Position numbers and translations under genes: made by a program. The notes beneath the pieces were generated by a model, which saw only the letters and a list, made by a program, of their open reading frames with translations, searched no databases and was not told the origin of the DNA. 64,000 nt of DNA from Corynebacterium comes. Its GTDB lineage: Bacteria; Actinomycetota; Actinomycetes; Mycobacteriales; Mycobacteriaceae. Shown here piece after piece: positions 57,261 to 64,000 of the stretch. Every line of letters starts with the position of its first letter. Within the stretch, counting starts at the first letter, position 1. Location of the stretch: the NCBI RefSeq assembly GCF_009734405.1, contig NZ_CP046453.1, forward strand, positions 1,240,001 to 1,304,000, given 5' to 3'.

Positions 57261-58195
57261 GTGAGCACCTGAACGACGAGTTCCGCGAGATTCTGTTGGT
57301 CCCGCATACCGGGCGCAGCAAGAATCTCGTGGCGGCGGAACGCACCGCTGAGCTTCTCGACTCCGCCGGCATCACCGTCCGTGTCCTCGTCCATCAGGAC
57401 GGGCGGCCCCTGGAGGGCAGCCCGGTGCTCTCCCGTCTGTCGCGTGTCACCCACACCGCGGATGCTGCCGAGGGCTGTGAACTGGTGCTCGTCCTCGGTG
57501 GCGACGGCACTTTCCTCCGTGCCGCGGACCTGGCGCATTCCGTGGACGTCCCGGTCCTGGGTATCAACCTCGGGCATGTCGGCTTCCTCGCCGAGTGGGA
57601 GGTGGAGTCCCTGGATGTGGCGATCCAACGGGTCATCGACCGCTCCTATCGCGTCGAGGACCGCATGACCGTGGACGTCACCGTCCTGGACAATGATCTC
57701 GAGGTCATCGGCCGCGGCTGGGCCCTCAACGAGGTCAGCGTGGAGAACCTCAACCGCCGCGGCGTGCTCGACGCCATCCTCGAGGTGGACGGACGGCCCG
57801 TCTCCTCCTTCGGCTGCGACGGCGTGCTCATCTCCACTCCGACGGGCTCGACCGCCTACGCGTTCTCCGCCGGCGGCCCGGTGCTGTGGCCGGAGCTCGA
57901 CGCGATCCTGGTGGTCCCCAACAACGCGCACGCGCTGTTCACGAAGCCGCTGGTGGTCTCCCCGCGGTCGACGGTCGCGGTCGAGTCCAACCCGGAGTCC
58001 TCACCCGCGATGGCCGTCATGGACGGTTTCCGCCCCATCCCCATGCCCCCCGGCTCGCGCGTCGAGGTCGTCCGCGGCTCCCGTCCGGTGCGGTGGGTGC
58101 GTCTCGACGACTCCACCTTCACCGACCGGCTGGTGACCAAGCTGCGCCTGCCGATCTCCGGTTGGCGGGGCCCGAGGGCACAGAAGAACCCGTAG
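57257..58195 (+). CDS. ppnK: NAD kinase
   Basis: Makes NADP from NAD. 312 residues. Visible are the phosphate-binding VLGGDGTFLRAADLA, the NEVSVEN motif, and STPTGSTAYAFSAGGP. Starts at 57257 overlapping the tlyA stop; start choice fits family length. Followed by recN. Confidence 0.96.
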   Translation: MSEHLNDEFREILLVPHTGRSKNLVAAERTAELLDSAGITVRVLVHQDGRPLEGSPVLSRLSRVTHTADAAEGCELVLVLGGDGTFLRAADLAHSVDVPVLGINLGHVGFLAEWEVESLDVAIQRVIDRSYRVEDRMTVDVTVLDNDLEVIGRGWALNEVSVENLNRRGVLDAILEVDGRPVSSFGCDGVLISTPTGSTAYAFSAGGPVLWPELDAILVVPNNAHALFTKPLVVSPRSTVAVESNPESSPAMAVMDGFRPIPMPPGSRVEVVRGSRPVRWVRLDDSTFTDRLVTKLRLPISGWRGPRAQKNP

Positions 58196-58210
58196 TGTCA
58201 ATCGGGTATC

Positions 58211-58240
58211 TAGTACAGGTGTTCGGGTAGGGTTGGCGGC
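58211..58240 (+). promoter_or_regulatory. recN promoter with probable LexA box
   Basis: TAGTACAGGTGTTCGG (58211-58226) matches 9 of 12 fixed positions of the SOS box TCGAACA-N2-TGTTCGA. It overlaps the promoter: TAGGGT (58228-58233) is a -10 box 7 bases before the recN ATG (58241), so transcription is probably leaderless and blocked by LexA until DNA damage. Confidence 0.55.
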
Positions 58241-59968
58241 ATGCTCGCTGACATCGCCATCGAGAACCTCGGCGTCATCCCCGCCGCCTCCGCGGATCTG
58301 GCCGAGGGTCTCACCGTCCTGACCGGTGAGACCGGCGCCGGTAAAACCATGGTGGTCACCGGTCTGCGACTGCTGGCCGGCGGCCGCGCCGACGCTTCCC
58401 GGGTGCGCAACGGCGCACTCCAGGCAGTCGTCGAGGGCCGGTTCATCACCTCCTCGCTGGCAGAGGACGTCGCAGGTCAGGTGGTTGAACTTGTGGATGC
58501 CGCCGGGGGCGCCCCCGACGAGAACGGCGAGTTCATCGCCTCCCGCACCGTCAACGCCAACGGACGTTCCCGCGCGCACCTGGGCGGGCGTTCCGTCCCG
58601 GCGGCGACGCTGGCGGAGTTCGCGGCCCCACTGCTGACCATCCACGGTCAGAACGATCAGCTGCGTCTGCTTGCCCCGGAGCAGCAGCTCGTCGCGCTCG
58701 ACAGGTTCGACCCGGCGATCTCTCCGCTGCTGGCGAACTATCGCAGCGCCTGGCGGGAGTGGCGCGCTCTGGAGAAGGACCTGCGCCAGCGCACCGAGTC
58801 CCGTCGTGAGTTGGCGCAGGAGATCGACCGGCTGCAGTTCGCGCTCGATGAAATCGACGGCGTCGAGCCCGAGCCCGGTGAGGACGCCGAGGTCCTCACC
58901 CTGATCCGTCGGCTGCAGGACGTGGACACGCTGCGGGAGGACGCGTCCACCGCGCTTTCGGCGATCGACGGTCCGGAATCCCTCGGCGGCTACTCCGAGG
59001 AGGATCCCGCCTCCACGCTGCTGGGCCGGGCAGCGACGGCGCTGAGCGGGTCCGAGGACGCCGAACTGAAGGAGCTGGGGGAGCGCCTCACGGAGATCAC
59101 CACGCAACTCTCCGAGATCTCCGTGGAGCTCGGCGGATTTCTGACCGACCTGCCGGCGGACCCGGAGCAGCTCGAGCAGCTCCTGCAGCGACAGCAGCAG
59201 CTGAAGATGCTCACCCGCAAATACGCGCCCGACATCGACGGGGTGCTCGCCTGGCGGGACAAGGCCCGGACGCGACTGGGCAGGATCGACATCTCCTCCG
59301 AGGCGCTGGATGAACTGAAGAAGCAGGTGGCTGCGGCGAAAAAGACGATGACCGCCGCCGCCAGGAAGCTCAGTGCTGCACGGAGGAAGGCCGCAGGCAG
59401 GCTTGCCGGGGAGGTCACCGCGGAGCTCCAGGGCCTCGCGATGGCCAAGGCCAGGTTGGTGGTTGACGTGCGTGACGTCGCCCCGGGACGCGACGGCGCC
59501 GACGAGGTGGAGCTCATGCTCGCCCCCAACGCGGGCACCGAGCCCCGGCCGTTGGCCTCCTCGGCCTCCGGCGGCGAGCTCTCCCGCGTCATGCTGGCGC
59601 TGGAGGTGATCCTCTCCGCCGGGACGCAGGGCGCGACCCTCGTTTTCGACGAGGTCGACGCCGGCGTGGGCGGACGCGCCGCCGTGGAGATCGGCAGGCG
59701 ACTGGCGCGACTGGCCACGCGTAACCAGGTCATCGTGGTCACCCACCTCCCGCAGGTCGCGGCCTACGCGGACACCCATCTTCACGTGGCCAAGGATGTG
59801 GGGGACGAGGCCGTCACGTCGGGCGTGCTCACGCTCAGCCCGGAGCAGCGGGTGGAGGAACTGGCCCGCATGCTTGCCGGGCTGGACGACACCGACACCG
59901 GCCGGGCGCATGCCGCGGAGCTGCTGGAACGTGCCCGGACCGAACGCGAGGAGTTTCGTCGCGGCTGA
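58241..59968 (+). CDS. recN: DNA repair protein RecN
   Basis: SMC-like ATPase acting in double-strand break repair. 575 residues: Walker A LTGETGAGKTMVV near the N-terminus, a coiled-coil middle (about 170-390), ABC signature SGGELSRVMLALE and Walker B TLVFDEVDAGVGG. A SOS-box-like site overlaps its promoter. steA follows after 50 bases. Confidence 0.96.
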   Translation: MLADIAIENLGVIPAASADLAEGLTVLTGETGAGKTMVVTGLRLLAGGRADASRVRNGALQAVVEGRFITSSLAEDVAGQVVELVDAAGGAPDENGEFIASRTVNANGRSRAHLGGRSVPAATLAEFAAPLLTIHGQNDQLRLLAPEQQLVALDRFDPAISPLLANYRSAWREWRALEKDLRQRTESRRELAQEIDRLQFALDEIDGVEPEPGEDAEVLTLIRRLQDVDTLREDASTALSAIDGPESLGGYSEEDPASTLLGRAATALSGSEDAELKELGERLTEITTQLSEISVELGGFLTDLPADPEQLEQLLQRQQQLKMLTRKYAPDIDGVLAWRDKARTRLGRIDISSEALDELKKQVAAAKKTMTAAARKLSAARRKAAGRLAGEVTAELQGLAMAKARLVVDVRDVAPGRDGADEVELMLAPNAGTEPRPLASSASGGELSRVMLALEVILSAGTQGATLVFDEVDAGVGGRAAVEIGRRLARLATRNQVIVVTHLPQVAAYADTHLHVAKDVGDEAVTSGVLTLSPEQRVEELARMLAGLDDTDTGRAHAAELLERARTEREEFRRG

Positions 59969-60018
59969 GTCCCGCGCGCCTTCACCATTCCGGGCGGGAG
60001 GGCCGTCACAATGGCCTC

Positions 60019-61203
60019 ATGAGTCTGTTCTCCCGCACCGCCGAACTGCCCGGGCTCCAGGGCACCCTGCGCGATTGCACTGCCGGAGGCAAAGGCCAGT
60101 CGCGCCTGCGTGCCGGTGACATCGCCGTCATCAACACCCCTGACATCTCCCGGCAGGAGGCCCAGCGGCTCATCGACGCCAAGCCGGCCGCCGTGGTCAA
60201 CGTCTCCCAGTTCTCCACGGGCGCGGTCCCCAACTTCGGCCCCCACATGCTGCTGGAATCCGGGATGCTGCTCGTCGAGGGTGTCGGCGCCGAAATCGGT
60301 ACCTCGCTCAAGGACGGCAAGAAGGGCCGCATCACCGAGGACGGCGAGGTCCACATCGGGGACCGTGCGATCGGTGGCGGCACCGTGGTCACCCCGCAGT
60401 CCGCGGAGACGACCTTCACCTCCGCCCAGCAGTCCCTGGTGGACCGCATGGAGGCGTTCTTCGGCAACACCATCCAGTTCATCCACTCCGAGGGGCCGTT
60501 GCTCCTCGACGGACTGGGCATCCCGGACACCGGCACGGAGATCCGCGGCAAGAAGGTTCTCGTGGTCAGCCCCGGCGCGGAACACCGCAACGAGGTGAAG
60601 CTGCTGCGCAACTTCATCCGCGAATACGAACCGGTGATCATCGGTGTGGACTCGGCCGCGGACACCCTGGTCGAGCTCGGCTACAAGCCCGACCTCATCG
60701 TGGGTAACCCGGCCGGCATCGGGGCGGATACGCTGCGCAGCGGCGCCCGCGTCGTCCTTCCGGCGGACCCGGACGGTCATGCCGCCGGGCTGGAGCGGAT
60801 CCAGGATCTCGGCGTCGGCGCGATGACCTTCCCGGCGGCGACCGATTCCGCCACTGACCTGGCACTCCTGCTCGCCGACTACCACGGTGCGAAGCTGATC
60901 GTGCTCGCCGGCAGCCCATTTGATCTGGATGACGTCTTCGCCGACGAAGCGAGCGCGACCCCCGCGGCGATGCTCGTCCGCTCGAAGCTCGGGCCGAAGC
61001 TCGTCGATGCGAACGCCATCGTCGGGCTCTACAACATGGGCAGCGGCAAGGGTGTGGGCTGGTTGTGGGCGGTGCTGGGCATCCTCGTGGCGCTGGCCGT
61101 GATTGTCCTCGTCGTCGGTCTGGCCGGCCCGGGCTCATTCACCGACAACCTCATCGACACCTGGAACAGCATCGCGCTGACCTTCCAGGGCTGGTTCCGT
61201 TAA
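60019..61203 (+). CDS. steA: Septation protein SteA
   Basis: A 394-residue protein matching the corynebacterial/mycobacterial SteA family: N-terminal GTLRDCTAGGKGQSRLRAGD, central SLVDRMEAFFGNTIQF and a thiamin-pyrophosphokinase-like fold (VDSAADTLVELGYKPDLIVGN), then one C-terminal membrane span (about 350-370). SteA works with SteB at the division septum and is needed for daughter-cell separation. CACAAT (60007-60012) ends 6 bases before the ATG. Confidence 0.88.
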   Translation: MSLFSRTAELPGLQGTLRDCTAGGKGQSRLRAGDIAVINTPDISRQEAQRLIDAKPAAVVNVSQFSTGAVPNFGPHMLLESGMLLVEGVGAEIGTSLKDGKKGRITEDGEVHIGDRAIGGGTVVTPQSAETTFTSAQQSLVDRMEAFFGNTIQFIHSEGPLLLDGLGIPDTGTEIRGKKVLVVSPGAEHRNEVKLLRNFIREYEPVIIGVDSAADTLVELGYKPDLIVGNPAGIGADTLRSGARVVLPADPDGHAAGLERIQDLGVGAMTFPAATDSATDLALLLADYHGAKLIVLAGSPFDLDDVFADEASATPAAMLVRSKLGPKLVDANAIVGLYNMGSGKGVGWLWAVLGILVALAVIVLVVGLAGPGSFTDNLIDTWNSIALTFQGWFR

Positions 61204-61215
61204 GGGAGCGAAGAC

Positions 61216-62151
61216 ATGGCACGAGGAAGTGGAAAGGCCGGATGGCTGGTCGGTGGACTGGGATTCGGTGTCGCTGCCGGCGTGCTGCTGGGCACGTTGG
61301 TGATCGCCCCCAACATGCCCGAGGGATCCGGACCTTCGGCCGGCGTCCCGCAGCAGGATCTCGAGGCCGCGAACGTCCGCGCCGACATCGCCGAGGCGCA
61401 GATGGCCTCCGCTGACAGTGTGGTCGGTGAGCTGGCCACCTCGGCGGTTGAGGGCACGCTCGCTGATCGTCCCATCCTGGTTATCCGGACCGTGGACGCG
61501 GTCGAGGAGGATGTGGCGGGCGTCGAGAAGCTGCTTTCCGACGCCGCCGCCATCGACGCGGGCACCATCACGCTGGGCGAGGAGTTCTTCACCAGCGCCG
61601 GGGCCGATCAGCTCAAGTCCATCGTGGCGAACACTCTTCCTGCCGGGGCGAGGCTCTCGGAGGACCGCCTCGACCCGGGTCTGCACGCAGGGGAGGCGCT
61701 GGGCTCCGCGCTCACGCTCGACCCGGGGACGGGGGAGCAGCGGGCCACCTCGGATGAACGGGCCCTGCTGCTGCGTGCGCTGCGGGACGCGGGATACCTG
61801 GACTACGAGGACGGTACGATCCTGCCCGCACAGGTCATCGTGGTGGTCACGGGTGATTCGGACGGTGGCGGCGAGGCCGGGCTGGCGGCCCGCAACCTGG
61901 CTGACTTCGTCTCGGCCCTGGACGGCAGCGGTAACGGTGCCGTCCTGGCCGGACGGATCCGTACCGCCGCGGACACCGGCGCGGTCGGTCTGGTCCGCGC
62001 GAACCCGGAGAACGGGGTCTCCACCATCGATTCCGTGGACCGGGCCGTGGGAAAGATGGCCACGGTGCTTTCGGTCCGTGAGCAGCTGGCGGGGGAGACC
62101 GGGGCCTACGGTTCGGCCGAGTCCGCGGAAGCGGCCAGCCCGGCGCCCTGA
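61216..62151 (+). CDS. steB: Septation protein SteB (MctB/copper-transporter-like)
   Basis: A 311-residue protein with one N-terminal membrane span (WLVGGLGFGVAAGVLLGTLV) and an extracellular alpha-beta domain of the MctB (PF11382) type: LADRPILVIRTVDAVEEDVAG and VIVVVTGDSDGGG. Partner of SteA, encoded 12 bases upstream; in C. glutamicum the pair controls peptidoglycan splitting with the NlpC/P60 hydrolase RipA. Copper transport, the name of the Pfam family, is not implied by what is seen here. Confidence 0.87.
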   Translation: MARGSGKAGWLVGGLGFGVAAGVLLGTLVIAPNMPEGSGPSAGVPQQDLEAANVRADIAEAQMASADSVVGELATSAVEGTLADRPILVIRTVDAVEEDVAGVEKLLSDAAAIDAGTITLGEEFFTSAGADQLKSIVANTLPAGARLSEDRLDPGLHAGEALGSALTLDPGTGEQRATSDERALLLRALRDAGYLDYEDGTILPAQVIVVVTGDSDGGGEAGLAARNLADFVSALDGSGNGAVLAGRIRTAADTGAVGLVRANPENGVSTIDSVDRAVGKMATVLSVREQLAGETGAYGSAESAEAASPAP

Positions 62152-62164
62152 GCCGGGGGGTATT

Positions 62165-63854
<1,690 letters not shown>

Positions 63855-63859
63855 TCAGC

Positions 63860-64000
63860 ATGACAAGCCCCGGCACCCATGATTTCCGCGTCCTGGACAG
63901 CGAGCTGCTGCTCGAGTCCCCGATCCTCGCGGTCCGTCGCGACACCCTCGCGATGCCCGGCGGAGACACCGGACGCCGCGAGATCGTGGAGCACTTCGGG
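63860..64000 (+). CDS. NUDIX hydrolase, N-terminal part (cut by window end)
   Basis: The first 47 codons of a gene running off the window: VLDSELLLESPILAVRRDTL, then REIVEHFG. This opening resembles ADP-ribose pyrophosphatase-type NUDIX proteins, which follow pyrG in related genomes. The NUDIX box itself is outside. TAGATT (63847-63852), made from the pyrG end, is 7 bases upstream of the ATG. Confidence 0.7.
   Translation, partial: MTSPGTHDFRVLDSELLLESPILAVRRDTLAMPGGDTGRREIVEHFG

Overview
The window is high-G+C actinobacterial chromosome. Its gene content and order (ptsG, coaE, uvrB, uvrA, infC-rpmI-rplT, pheST, argCJBDFRGH, tyrS, a ribosomal RNA operon, tlyA, recN, steAB, pyrG) match what I know of the Corynebacterium glutamicum core backbone. 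The ribosomal spacer without tRNA genes, the many start codons placed 6-9 bases after a -10 box, and the SteA/SteB pair also fit Corynebacterium. The species cannot be named from the sequence alone.

Layout. 1-7.5 kb: glucose phosphotransferase permease (ptsG), dephospho-CoA kinase, an HNH endonuclease of the 13E12/DUF222 type, a DUF218 protein, a DUF4259 protein, a nitrobindin-like protein and two lipoprotein genes, one of them frameshifted. 7.6-8.7 kb: a lone Abi_2/AbiF-like HEPN gene with a structured 5' region. 8.7-11.7 kb: uvrB and two universal stress proteins. 11.9-20.8 kb: an accessory island. It begins with an IS630-type insertion sequence and continues with a three-gene operon encoding a methyltransferase N-terminal half, a GIY-YIG/helicase fusion and a methyltransferase C-terminal half. 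It ends with a remnant of an XRE regulator and a stand-alone, more A+T-rich DUF6119/TIGR04141 gene. 20.8-31 kb: a HelD-like helicase, a DoxX-like protein, a metallo-hydrolase, uvrA, a large DUF2339-like membrane protein and cell-envelope proteins. 31-38 kb: translation genes (infC with a probable ATC start and a terminator-like leader, rpmI, rplT), a SpoU methyltransferase and pheST. 38-46.6 kb: the complete arginine cluster. 46.7-54.2 kb: Trm112-like gene, tyrS and one 16S-23S-5S operon. 54.3-64 kb: TPR protein, HAD phosphatase, a small conserved protein, tlyA, NAD kinase, recN, steA, steB, pyrG and the start of a NUDIX hydrolase cut by the window edge.

How the genes work together. Most of the window is housekeeping: sugar uptake, nucleotide-excision repair and recombination repair under probable LexA control (uvrA, recN), translation, arginine biosynthesis with its own repressor ArgR, ribosome synthesis and septation. 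The accessory genes (Abi/HEPN, helicase-methyltransferase operon, DUF6119, IS630) look like anti-phage defence and mobile DNA inserted between conserved neighbours. The strongest candidates for an undescribed system are the split-methyltransferase/GIY-YIG-helicase operon with its flanking DUF6119 gene, and the Abi/HEPN gene with its candidate upstream RNA.
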